The notes under the pieces were generated by a model that had not been told where the DNA came from, made no database searches, and saw only the letters and a program-made list of their open reading frames with translations. The position numbers were made by a program, and so were the translations under genes. A stretch of 64,000 nt of DNA from Strigamia acuminata. Lineage: Eukaryota; Arthropoda; Chilopoda; Geophilomorpha; Linotaeniidae. Every line of letters begins with the position of its first letter. Position 1 is the first letter of the stretch. This document shows, in pieces, positions 32,677 to 43,859 of this stretch. The DNA lies in the NCBI GenBank assembly GCA_949358305.1, contig OX442317.1, positions 9,492,186 to 9,556,185 on the forward strand. The letters run 5' to 3'.

Positions 32677-33226
32677 ATGGAATCCACCATGTCGTCTCCT
32701 GTCTCCATTTTGCAGTGCGTCGACTATACGTCGCCGCCGTCGACGATCAGTTGTTCCCCGCCGCCGTCGACGATCATTTGTTCCGGGGCGTCTAATAAAC
32801 GTCGCTCGGTGGATTCGAAGAAAGCGGGCACTCCCGCAAAAAGAAGAAGGGTCAGTATTCTATCAAAATTTTCGCCCACCTATTTATTTGTGTATTCGTT
32901 AATTCTCTTTCCTCGTTTTTCAGAGGTCGCTCTTGACACCAAGGACACCAGGTGCCAGGAAGGTGGAGAGAATAGTTGCGGACAAGATTGAGAAGGCGGT
33001 GATGAAAAGGATGGGGAGGATCGAGAAGACGGTGGCAAAAGGATTCGAGGAGATGATGGCAAGAATGGAGAGAGTTGTGTTGGGTATGGAAGCGAGGTGG
33101 CGAGAGCGCCTGGAGAAGATCGAAGAGGAGGAGGAAAGCGAAGGCGATGGAGAAGAAGATTGCGACGGGAGGGGAAAGGATGCCGGAAAGACTATCAACG
33201 ACAGTGATGGTTCGATGGAGTATTAG
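32677..33226 (+). CDS. Two-exon coiled-coil acidic protein, 158 aa (family A, copy 2)
   Basis: Paralogue of the gene at 14430. Exon 1 is 32677-32850, exon 2 is 32924-33226, phase 0. Exon 1 has a Ser/Pro/Thr-rich part with two near-identical SPPSTI-type repeats and ends in two basic patches (SNKRRS, TPAKRRR), a likely nuclear signal. Exon 2 has an amphipathic helix (VERIVADKIEKAVMKRMG and on), an acidic EEEEESEGDGEED stretch and the end DGSMEY. I chose ATG 32677 because the acceptor GGAAG lies 5 bp upstream, exactly as in the paralogue; ATG 32665 would lie before it. AATAAA follows near 33491. Confidence 0.65.
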
Positions 33227-34069
33227 GGGGGGGGGAGGGGGTGCGCCTAAAGGAACAAAACTTTATTTGCTGTTCAGTTTATTCATTTATTCGGTTCATT
33301 CGTCCATTTATTTATTTATTTGTCTGTTTTGCAATTGTTTCACTTCGCTGCACCTGTGTGTGTGTGTGTGTGTGTGTTTTTCTCTTTCCTTTTTCTCAAA
33401 TTATGGAAAAAGTTTGTATAATTTTATTTTCGTTCGGTCCATTAAACTAATGCATTCGATCGATTCAGTGTGACATTTTATTAAATTTGAATAAAAGATG
33501 TGAAAAAATGGATAAAACGCAATGATCGCGCGCGTGACCGAGCGCCTAATTGCGTGACCGTGACTATCCGCTTCCGTCACCGCTCCGGGAGGTTTTCCGA
33601 TCTTGTACGACATAGTAGATGGATGTGGCGTTGGTGGAACCCTTCAAAAATTTAAAAAAAAAAAAATAAATAAATAAATAAATAAATAAATAAAATATCA
33701 TAGAGAAACAAAACAGATGAGAGATCCGTTCGTCGTTTAGTTACGACGACTGAATAAGTAGTTTAAAACGTAAATAAATTAAATAAAACCAAAAAAAAAA
33801 AAATAAGTAAATAAATAAAAGGGATCAAATCTTTCGACCCCTCCCCCCCCTCCCACAGGCCCTGGGGAAGGGAGTATGTGTAATGGCACGTACACATCGT
33901 CTTTTTTGAATATTTATCCCGTAGATATGAAGAAGATCGACTGAAACGAAAATTCGGGAGAGTCGAGACTCGAACCCACGACCCACGACTCCGTAAGGCG
34001 GGTGACTACCCACTCGACCACCTGGGCCGACGATAAAAGGTCGCCGTTATCGGTGTTGTTGTTTGTTGT

Positions 34070-34120
<51 letters not shown>

Positions 34121-34354
34121 TTTTGTTTGCAATTAGTGTCACTAGGTATTGCGTCATAGCGCCGTAGTGTCACGACATTTCAGTTCGCCGCGCACGTGTG
34201 GCTGCCCCCTCGCTCGACGGCGTCACACAGCGAGTGGTCCAACTATTCTACTTTCCCAACAACCGGAAACTCGTGGCACAACAAACCAACATTGATGTTG
34301 CCACCACCATCGTCGTTTTATTCTCTCAGCGGTGTCGAAATTGTCCGTTTTCAG
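33227..34354. other. Intergenic region with microsatellites and a SINE
   Basis: (GT)n at 33357-33377, (TAAA)n at 33665-33695, the tRNA-derived sequence at 33955-34027 on the minus strand and (TTG)n at 34060-34120. A leader exon of the next gene may lie within 34200-34340. No other gene is seen. Confidence 0.4.
33955..34027 (-). repeat. tRNA-derived SINE head
   Basis: On the reverse strand: AGGTGGTCGAGTGGG, then ACCCGCC, then GTGGGTTCGAGTCTCG, the same order and spacing as at 15332. The ends do not form a convincing acceptor stem. Confidence 0.55.
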
Positions 34355-35708
34355 ATGGAACCGAAGCGTGAAGAAGAGAGGCGACCAAGATGGCCACCTA
34401 TTCCCGTTATCGTGGTAAGCGCGTTTACATGCTTATGAACCCGGGCTATTAAACGGAGTGGTACGGCGCGTATGTGCATATTTTTCTGATTTGATTGATT
34501 AATTATTTCCAGGTCGATGACGAGGAAGGGGACGATGACGCCACCCTCACTATTGTCGCCGCCGCCGCCAACGTCAACGACGCACCGTTGTGCAGTGCTA
34601 AAGAGGAACACGAAATCGAAGTGAGAATCTGTAATGTCGTGCCTTGGTTCACCTCGATCCATTAATTCGTCCATTTACTTACTTACTTACCCATCTACTG
34701 GTCTGTGTCTCTAGATTGGGGTGGTTGAGGTAGAAGTACCATGCGAGGGAGGAGGAGGAGATGAGCGACCCGCGATGGGAGAAGATGTCGAGATGGAACG
34801 GGAACTCGCGATTGAGGAGAATCGGAAACGCGCGATTGGAGAAGATCTGGAACGCGCGATTGGAGAGGATTTGGAACGCGCGATTGGAGAGGATTGGGAA
34901 CGCGCGATTGGAGAGAAACGGAAACGCGCGATTGGAGAGGAAGAGCGAGAAAATGGAGAATCAATGAGCGCGCGGTTTCTATTGGCGCAAATTCAACAAA
35001 CACGAGAGGAGCAGCGACAGTTGCGTCGAGTCGTGGATGACGAGTTGGGGGAGTTGAAGCGAGAGATAGGATCGCTTCGAGGGCAACTGGAGGAAAAAGA
35101 AAAATTGATGATCACAGAGAGGATGAAAGATCTGGATGCGTGGCACCAAAAAGAATACCGACAACAATTGAAATACCATAAGGAATATGAGGAGCATCAA
35201 TTACAATTGCGTCTCGCGCAACTGGAGCGAGAAAAAAAAATTCAGTTGGAGGAGTGGCGCGAAAAGGACCTAAAGAGGCAAAAGAAGTGTCGCAAAGAAG
35301 ACCTGAGGCAGCAGCGGGAATGGGCAATGCGCCCACCCGGACAAGGAGTATCGTGGGCCCGGTATGTAGGAGGTTATGCGGAGCAGTTGAAAAATAATTC
35401 AACGGAGCTAGGGGTTCGGGCCGCGAAGATAGAGGCGCTCGAAGTGCTGGTGGAAAGTCTCAAAGACCGGTTGCGGAAGGAGTGGCAAATTCGACGTAAC
35501 CAAGAACGGAGTTCGCGGTTGATCGCCAGATTCGTGAGTGTATCTATCTCTTTCTTTCTTTCTCTTTCTTTTTTTTTTTTTTTTTTTTTTTCCCCCCCCT
35601 TCATTCTCTCTCTCTTTTTAGGGGTCGTTTCCAAAGTTGAGTCGCCCCCCGGATCTTTTTGACAAAGCCATTCAAACCGAGCAACCAGAAAAACCCGAAA
35701 CAATTTGA
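34355..35708 (+). CDS. Four-exon coiled-coil protein with octad repeats, 357 aa
   Basis: I do not recognise the family. Exons are 34355-34414, 34513-34620, 34715-35533 and 35622-35708; all three introns are phase 0 and the frame closes at TGA. TTTTCAG abuts the ATG. Exon 2 is acidic, then Ala-rich. Exon 3 starts with six 8-residue units of the type RAIGEDLE (24-bp DNA repeats at about 34810-34955). It continues into a long Glu/Arg/Gln-rich coiled coil (LLAQIQQTREEQRQLRRV and on) and a helix IEALEVLVESLKDRLRKEW. The last exon has KLSRPPDLFDKAIQTEQP. It probably self-associates; function unknown. Confidence 0.65.
34810..34955 (+). repeat. 24-bp tandem coding repeat
   Basis: About six units around CGCGCGATTGGAGAAGATCT, encoding the RAIGEDLE octads. 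Confidence 0.85.
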
Positions 35709-35943
35709 GGGCGACTCGGACGATACAAAAACCGACGCGAGACCAACGAGTCAATTGATGCCCATTCTTATTTTAATTATTATTATTATTATTACTATTA
35801 TTATTGTCATCTCATCATCGCCACCGCTGCATCTATCACACGATAAATAGATAAAAAAAAATTGTTACATGTTCTGGTGGAAATCATAAAAGTTTATTTA
35901 TTTATTTATTTATTTAGTTTTACAAACAAAAGAGCATAGAAAA

Positions 35944-38265
35944 TCACGGCAATCTACCCACGCCGGCTTCGTGGAGTTGGAAACAATTGCGGTAGCGTGG
36001 GCGACATAGGTGGGTCCGGCAGGGAGCGCACCAGAAACTGCTCTCGTGGCGTTCTTTGTGGACCTCGCGACACACCACGCATCGACAACTTTTCCCCGCG
36101 CGCTCCATTCGATGGACGACGGGTCCAGTAGGTAGGGCCGCGCGCGAGGCCGTGGTTGTCGTCCTCGTCCTCTCCCGAGCCAAGAGTTGAGCGACAAGTG
36201 CCCTTCGGAATTGTAATTGCGATCGATCGCCGCGCGCGGAGGCTGTGACTTCGCGCATGTTGATTCGGGCGTTGACACACACTGCGGGGAATAAATGGAA
36301 AACGACGAGTCGAGATTAAGATTGTAACGATAACAATAATGATAATAATCAGAGATTGGGGCCTTGATCCCACCTTGATTCAGCTTTTGAAAGAAGAAGT
36401 ATCGGTGCCAATAACTGGACCGGCGTCCGATGTGGAATGAGGAGACGAGTCGGTTCAAGACGTCTACCCAATGAAAATTTTCGATGTAGGACAGTGCGGG
36501 CGCCGGACATGCAATATCCACGTTCCTGCCACCGATACGACGCGAGACACGGCCGGCCGCTGACAGTGGGTCGACGTTCGTACTGAGCAAACTCACGGTG
36601 GTTGTGTCTCGCCACGCAGTGAGCACCAACCGACCGTTTTGTCGTTGTATGAAATCGCCTACAAAAAAAAAAAAAATGAGAGAGATAGATAGAATAAAAA
36701 TTAATAATTGAATGAATCAAACGCGCGTTCACGTCCGAGCAAATGCGTTACCTCTCCGGTTGCCTTGATATCGTCTGAGTGTCGAAAAATCTGATGGCAT
36801 CTGGGCCGAATTGGCCCGCAGCGTCCCCACGGCCATGGTGTTGTGGCGGGTGAAGAGGTGTTCGAATAACACGGCGGACGAAAATCGATTATCGCAGGCG
36901 ATAGTGTACCCCATGCCGAGATAGTGTCTGGCCACGTATACGACGATGCGTCCGAGGACACTACCCGGATACCTAGCAAGTTTGGAGTAAAGCAATCCGA
37001 GGTGAAAATAGAAAAGGCGATGAATTGACTCACTCTGGTTCCGGCTCTTCGTCCGGGTCAAAATACATCTTGGTGCGCTTACCCAAGTGCACCTCGTCGT
37101 TCAGCACGTAGCCGGTGCCCGCTTCGCACAACGTGAAAAGTTCAAATCCCCATTTGATGGGTTTGGCCGGTTGGAAGACCTGGAAGAAATTTGCCGAACG
37201 AATGAACAAATGTAGACAACTGGATGAATAAATAAATAAATGTACGCACTTTTATCTTTGATCGACCTCGGAAGGCGATCATCGACTCGTCAATGCAGAG
37301 CGTCGTCCTTGGTTGCCGACATGCGGCGGAAGCGTTTGTTGACCAGGTCGGCGAACAAGCGAACTTTCATCGCGCGGTCGTCCTGTTCGCGTTCTTTCAA
37401 AAATGACACCCTTTCCGCCGTTGTGCTGCCGCCATCGGGGCCGCGTGCAGAGCCGGTAACGTGCAACCGTTGGTAGGACGGTTGCGTGCCGTAATGAAGG
37501 TACCGCGAAATCTCCTGAAACCTCTTGTGTGTCATGGCTCGCCCAACGGCCGGTGCACCGAGATCGCCGACGTTGCTGCTCGACCAGTAGTGTCGCAATT
37601 CGGGTTGTTTGTTGTAGCCGGCCAAGACGTGGATCCCTAGATATACATAAAACTCATCGAGCGTTAGAGGGCGGACCCGCGCGCGCGCCCTTGTCGCTGT
37701 CCCTCTCGGTTGTGGCGGGTGTTGCGATCGAGACGGAAGTCGGGGCTGTCGCCCGGCGGCCAGCTCGGCTGCCCTTCTGTCGGCCGCGGTGATACACACT
37801 CTCAAAACACTGCGTTGTGGTCCGGGTGCTCCAGCGCCACTACCGCAAGCCACGGCGACCAACGTTCTTTGTCTAGTTCTCGGACCTCGTGGTCGTTGCA
37901 TCGAACGCGTCTAAAACGAAAAACATGTATATTATACGAACAATCAACCAAAAGCGCGTCTGAGAACCCCCGTGAACGACGTGTGCAACGTGTGCGTCAA
38001 CTTTTCCCAACACCTGTACTCGCGTTCTTCCCACTTCTTTCTCCTGCTTCGCCTCTCTCCGAATGGCCCGGTTCGTCGCCGTCACGGTGAAGCGGGCCGC
38101 CTCGCCGAAGAGTTCCTCGAAATAGTCGAATTCCGAGCTGGTAGCCACGCATCGGCCGCGATAGCCGGGTGTTTCGCCGTCGAATCCGACGTCCTGTCGG
38201 TACCGCGTCGTCGTGGCGGCCCATACGCGCGTGTCGTTGGGCGTTTTTGGAAAACCGTCCGTCAT
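35944..38265 (-). CDS. piggyBac-family transposase, six exons, one frame break
   Basis: Cut-and-paste DDE/D transposase related to piggyBac and PGBD proteins. Exons: 38265-38014, 37910-37250, 37179-37034, 36972-36752, 36658-36374, 36281-35944, about 633 codons (piggyBac is near 600). Visible blocks: FDYFEELFGEAARF...ATNRA; LTLDEFYVYLGIHVLAGY; IDESMIAFRGR with the first catalytic Asp; IKWGFELFTLCEAGTGYV; TIACDNRFSSAVLFEHL with the second Asp; GTLRANSAQMP; WRDTTTVSLLSTNVDP; WVDVLNR with the third; and a C-terminal zinc domain (CRCVVC...CAPC...LC...CF). Exon 2 is 661 bp, one base too long, with the frame changing just before IDESM near 37297. Introns are unusual for an active piggyBac element and suggest long residence or domestication. 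A leader exon may end at 38954. Confidence 0.85.
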
Positions 38266-39360
38266 GGACCTAGGCAAAACAAAACAAAACAAAAAAACAA
38301 AAAATAAAACAAAAAAAAAGTAAAGTAAAGTAAAGTAAAGTAAGTACGGACGAACGAGAAAATTTTGCAGTGGAAATAGCGCGGGTGGCTATTTGCATTG
38401 GTATTTCAGGGAAAATAGGATGCAGGATATTCCCACGATATGTATATGCATTATTGCGACAACATTTGGTGCACCTTTCTTCGCGATTTACCAGAGTCGG
38501 TCGAGTAGATCTTTTAACAAACCTCCGAGAAGGGTTGGACACGGGTATCTGATAATAGGGGGTTCGGGTTTGCAAATAACGCGCGGTCATTAAATGGCGC
38601 GCGGGTTGGTGCGCGTGTGCAGCGCGGATGAACGTGATCGTTGTCACGTGCTGGGAACGTGATTAAAGGGGAAGCAATGGCACACGTGTTATCCTCCCTT
38701 CCCCCTTGAAATACCGATGCGTTTTAAATTTCATCACGGGTTTAAATGGTAAATGATGCCAATCTTCATTTAAATTTAGAGTAAAATACAAATTATGTTA
38801 GCTTTTGAATGCAACTGGTGAAAATATCTACCCACGCTATTTTCGTCAAATATTTCTCTCGAAATATCTGTGGGAGCAAGATGGTGACAATTACACCGCT
38901 TGTGGTTCCCGTCTGTGTCCGTCCGCGAACATGGCGCTCGCTCGTCGACATACCTGCTTAATTCGATGGATAGGCCGGTTGATAGACCGGTTGATTCAAT
39001 TTTCTTCCTCTTTTTCTCGCTGGAAAAGTACTTGGCAGTTGACCAACTACTCGCTGCCACGCCGTCGTCGTGCAGAACGCGTGTAGGATGAACCGAGGGA
39101 TGATGGGAAACCACAGGGCTTTCACAAGGCTCGCGCGGTCGAGAGGCGAGTATGGAAATCGGACGCGCGTGTATATAATCAACCGCGCGTGCGTGTGCAA
39201 TTTTACACAACAACAATTTATGTGCTGGAAATTTTGTTAAACGCATGGATAAATAAATAAACGAAAGAAAAACAATGCGAAACGGGGTGCGTGTTTGTTT
39301 ATTCGAAACCACAAATGAAAAATAAAAAATAGAAAAGAAAATCTGACAAACTGTGCCGTT
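38266..39360. other. Region between the transposase and zinc-finger gene 2
   Basis: It holds the transposase's leader intron (acceptor TTGCCTAG just before its ATG), a putative leader exon ending at 38954 before GTATGT, and TTTATT at about 39298, which is a poly(A) signal for the upstream minus-strand gene. Confidence 0.4.
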
Positions 39361-42300
39361 TCACGGACTGGCACGCGTGTCTTTCAAATCGTCAACAAAA
39401 TACCGCGGGCGATCCACATTAGCCAGGAAAAAGTCTGCGTGGTCCCGGTCGATGTCCTCGATCTTAGAGATCAATCGGGTCAGAAATTCGGGAATTGCGA
39501 CCGCTGTCATGAATGTTTCAATTCCGTCTGGTCCCCACGTCTGCGCATACTGTGTTTTTATGGGCAGCTCCGTCCTTATTTTCTTTATAATAGAATGAGC
39601 AAAACGTTTGCACTGAAATGTAAATGAGCAAAATTCAATCGAACGAAAGCAAAGAACGAACAAACAAACAAACAAACAAACAAACAAACAAACAAAAACA
39701 TATAAAAATAATAAAAAATCTATAGTCTGTACCAGTTCTTCGTCTTGGATCAGTAAATCGTGTCGGTTGGTCGACATGGACGATCGCTTCGGGGCACCTT
39801 TGTCAAAGAGGTTCATCCGCCAACTTTTAACCTTTCCATTGAGTACGTCTGCGACGTGTTGGAAGCAGATGTTGAAGTGTTTGGTGAGATTTTGCTCAAT
39901 CGAGTAAGTGGAGTACCTGTGTAAAATAATGAACAAGCGAATTAGACTACGGTGTGGTCAAAAAAATTATAGTTAATTACAGAATAAAATGAAAGAAAAC
40001 ACTCACCGCAGTTTCGTGATAGGAGCGGGACGAATTTTACGACAACCGCTACAAAAGAACTTGGTGTAGCTTTTCCGGTTGGTCCATGTCCGCCCCACAC
40101 ATTCTTCGTGTACCGAAGAGGAACACGATTTGCAACTCAGTCGCGGACTAGTCGACTCCGCGCAGTAAACACTGTCGCATTTGCTTCCCGTGATGTCTCG
40201 TTTCTCGCGATACAAGGCTGTCTGAAATTTCAGTCAAACACGAACCACCAAATTAATGAGAGCAGCGGAAAGGATCCCTTTCCTTTACCTTGAACGGATC
40301 CGGTTTGTCATTGTCCGGCGACGACGACGACGACGACGATGGCGACGACTTTGTAGTGGGAGTCGGCCCGCGTCCACGTATTTGTTTAGCCTCACGTTCG
40401 CGTTTGCTCTTCGCAATGCTAGCGATTAGACCGCAATCGCGCTTCATCCCGCGTCCAGGAGCGGTGCCGCGACCATGTCCGACGCGACCGCCGTCGTTTC
40501 CACCGTTTCCATCGCCTTCGCCTTCGCCTTCGTCTTCGTCTTCGCCTTCGTCTTCGTCGTCTTCGATGTCGCTACTGTCATCGTCGTCGGGTCGTGTCTT
40601 CCCGAACAAAAACTCTAGGGCCCGAGCTTGTCGATTCAAATCGATGGGTTGCTGAAATAAAACAAACAAACAAACAGACGGACAATCGATCAGTCTAGTT
40701 GCCCGGGCAGGTCCTTGGGGCGAGACACTCACGTTCTTCTCCCATTGCGTGTATCCTTCTCGCAACAACTTCATGGTCTTTGGTGTTACCACGATTGCCT
40801 AGAGAGAGAAAATGTCAATGACAAATAAACCGAATTGTTTTTCCCTCACCTCGTCACCCTTCTTCTTCTTCTCGTTCCCTTGCTGTTGTCGAGCACCACT
40901 GTGGTGGGGAGGGGTATCACCTCCTCTCTTCGTGCCCTTCCCACTTAGCTTCAGAAATGTGGGCAGTACGTCGAATCTGTGTGTCTCTCGCAAATGATAT
41001 TGCATATTTTCTGATCGTGTGTTGCATAAAGGACAGTCGTCCGCCTTCTTCCTCGTTAACATCAGTGCCTGTTGAAGAAGAGATGAACGATTGAGATGAT
41101 CACATCAATGAAAATGGGGGAAAAAAAAAAAAAAAAAAAATAAATTAAAAAAAAAAATAAATAAATAAATAAATAAATTAAATTAATAAATAAGTAAATA
41201 AACAAACAAATAAATAAAGAAATACAGTGTAAGCTATGTAGCCCGGATGTAGGATGGGGCCCAGAAATGTGTCCAGTCCAGGCGATGTTCGTTCTGTAGG
41301 GTGTGTACACCTTTTTTTATTTATTTATTTTTTTTTATTTTAGTGTTTTTGTTTTTGTTTTTTTTTCTAATTTATTTCATTGGAAAATCGACATTTTTTA
41401 TTTTTGTCCGAACCACACGGTAATTTTTTCCTTATATGGGATGCACCGCTTTGCCCGGAATTCGGAAAGGGAAGTCGTCCAAACCAAAGAGTAAATCTAG
41501 CATCGCTCCTTATTGGTTGGGCCCGGGCCCGGACAAAATTGTCCGGACCACGTAGTTGTCCGGACGGTGTTATGTCCGAGCTACGCAGCTTACATTGTAA
41601 ATAAAGGCGAACAAACGAATCGCGCGCGTACGCGCTAGGAAATACCCGACAAAAGTTCTCAAAGTTGCCAACGTGATTGCGCAACAACTCCCTGGCCGGT
41701 TTGATTTTTCCAACGTTGTGCATATGCCGCCAGTGATTACATATGTCGGCTTTGGGGCCCTTCGGGACTTTGTTTGAGTCGGGACACAACCAACACACCC
41801 CATTTCTCGTATCGATGACAGGTTTGTCCTAAACGAGAAAGATGATTGAACGAACAAACGAACGAACGAATGAGCTGATTGATTGTCGTCGTTGTTACCT
41901 TAAGGTGGTCGTAGGACGACCAAATAGCCTGTTGCGACGCACTAGTGGTCACGCGTTGCGATGTACTTGCGGTCATGTGTTGCGATGTACTGGCGGTCGT
42001 GAGTCTTTCTTCGATTACACTCAACCTTTGATTAAGGGTGCGTAATTCTTCCGCAATTTGTGTGTATTTAGTCCCACGTCCCTCTTCTTGCTGGTACAAG
42101 AAATCTACGCGTGTTTTTAGAACCGTTACATCCTCTGTTCTCGGCATCGTCGACGTGAGTCTGCCGTCATCGAGTCTAGTGGGGGGGGGGGGGGGGGGGG
42201 GATAAAAAAATAAATAAACGATTAAATAGAATAACAAATAAATCATCGCGAGTTACTAGCATCGAGCGCCAAAAAAAAAAAAAAAAAACGGATCGCAATT

Positions 42301-42920
42301 CGCACGCTTTGAGCCGCGCGTTATATGCGCGCGCTATAGATGTAAACCGCGCGATAACTTCTTCGGTGCGATTCAAATCAAACAATTTGCGTTTCTACTC
42401 ACCGTTCTTGTTTTTCTTGTAGTTTGTCTGCATCGGGTGCCTCGTTGTCCTCGAATAAAATAAGACTTTTGTTCAGATTCGCCCACTCGTCATCTTCTCT
42501 TGTCAAAATTTTCGTTGCCTCGGCTTCATCATTTTTGGTTGTGGTTTTCTCCAATTTGTCGCCCACTTCCATCAAAATTTGCACCTTCTCGGCACCATTC
42601 TCCGTCGAGGATCTTATCGTCTCGTCGTCCTTTTTCGTCAAAACGCGCGTCTTCTTGACGCTTTTTTTCGTCCGATTTTTCCGGGCATCTTCGTCGTTGC
42701 TTCTTCTTTGTGTTCTCGTTTCGGAATCGCTGTCGTCGTCATCTCTGTGCTGGATATCCATCTCGTCGACCAACTGGCTATCCGAGTACACCGACACCTG
42801 ACTATCTATCGGTTGACCATCTATATCCGATCTCTGGCTGTCGGTCGTATTCCATTTCTTCGTTCCCTTTAACTTCTTCCTCGCTACCTTCTGGTTTTTT
42901 TTCTTTTTCTGTTTCTCCAT
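39361..42920 (-). CDS. Zinc-finger/PHD protein 2, 758 aa in nine exons, intact
   Basis: Exons: 42920-42403, 42175-41899, 41828-41646, 41068-40850, 40798-40733, 40651-40289, 40221-40007, 39916-39733, 39612-39361; the sum is 2,277 bp and the frame closes without a break. Domains: a Lys-rich, then Asp/Ser-rich N-terminus; a coiled coil (residues about 185-240) followed by three short TASTSQ-type repeats; a CWLC...HWRHMH finger (277-302); a CPLC...H...H finger (338-356); an acidic Asp/Glu/Gly run (about 445-480); and a C4HC3-like PHD finger (Cys 557, 562, 572, 575, His 580, Cys 583, 599, 602). A helical C-terminus follows. Fingers, the short exon after them and the acidic run come in the same order as in zinc-finger protein 1. 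Probable chromatin or DNA-binding protein; the target is unknown. A leader exon may end at 43337. Confidence 0.7.
42181..42200. repeat. Poly-G tract at a splice acceptor
   Basis: Twenty G on the plus strand, thus poly-C on the coding strand directly before the ACTAG acceptor of exon 2 of the zinc-finger/PHD gene. Confidence 0.85.
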
Positions 42921-42989
42921 TTTTTTTCCAGTCCGCACACCTGTACAGAAATTCACATTTCGTCAATAAGCGTATGCGCGTATCTCTCT

Positions 42990-43290
42990 CTTTCTATTAC
43001 TATTATTATTATTATTACTATTATTATCACTATTATTGCTTTTACAGGTATTACTATTATTATTATTATTATTGTTATTGTCAAGTGAATAAATGAGCGA
43101 ACAAATCGGTAAACAATGGCGGTTATTGTGTTACAATACGGGGTTTCCCCGCCCGTGCTCGCATCGTGTTTTCACTCGTTTATCCCCGACCGCCTGTTTA
43201 GTCGTTTGTTTGTTTCCCTGTCTATCCATCTATCTATCTATCTATCTATCTATCTGTCAGTCAGTCAGTCAGTCAGTCAGTCAGTCAGTC
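42990..43290. repeat. Microsatellite cluster
   Basis: (TTA)n at 43000-43080, (ATCT)n at 43225-43255 and (CAGT)n at 43257-43290, all in the leader intron of the zinc-finger/PHD gene. Confidence 0.85.
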
Positions 43291-43859
43291 GGCTAAATTA
43301 AAATATGGTGGTCGGGGAAACCGACTATTTTCTCACCTTGCAGATAAAACGCTCGAACGTATCGATACACACGCGTGTTTCACGAAATGGAGTGTGGCGC
43401 AATAGATAAAAATCTTTCTTCCTTTTTTTGTTGCGCGTCGTGATACCTTGACGTAACTGCGACAACGTGAATAGGTGGGGGGAGGGATTTTGGTACTGTA
43501 AGTAGTGCGAGTGTCTATTTTCAAACAAACGAGCGAGTGGAGAGACGATTCACGCATTCACTCGACCGCCCGCCCGTGCGCGTGCGTACATTACATTAGC
43601 ATGTGCACACGCGCACGGGCGGGAGACCCCGTGCATCGCCATCACTTTTTAATTTTTAACAAGCATGCGAGGTGGTCTTCATTGCGTTGTGTGAGTTTTC
43701 TGGACCAAACTCGACGTGTGTAATTGACCAATTTGTTTTATTTTCACACAACGAACAGACGAATGAAGAAACAAACAAAGAAAGAAGCGGCATTCATTTA
43801 ACACATACTTTGTCATTGTTTTGGCATTTTTGGCACGTCGAGACAGACTTAATCACGCC

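Noticed and set aside
35890-38330. piggyBac terminal inverted repeats right beside the transposase
   Set aside because: I looked for TTAA with CCC or GGG ends on both sides and saw no convincing pair.
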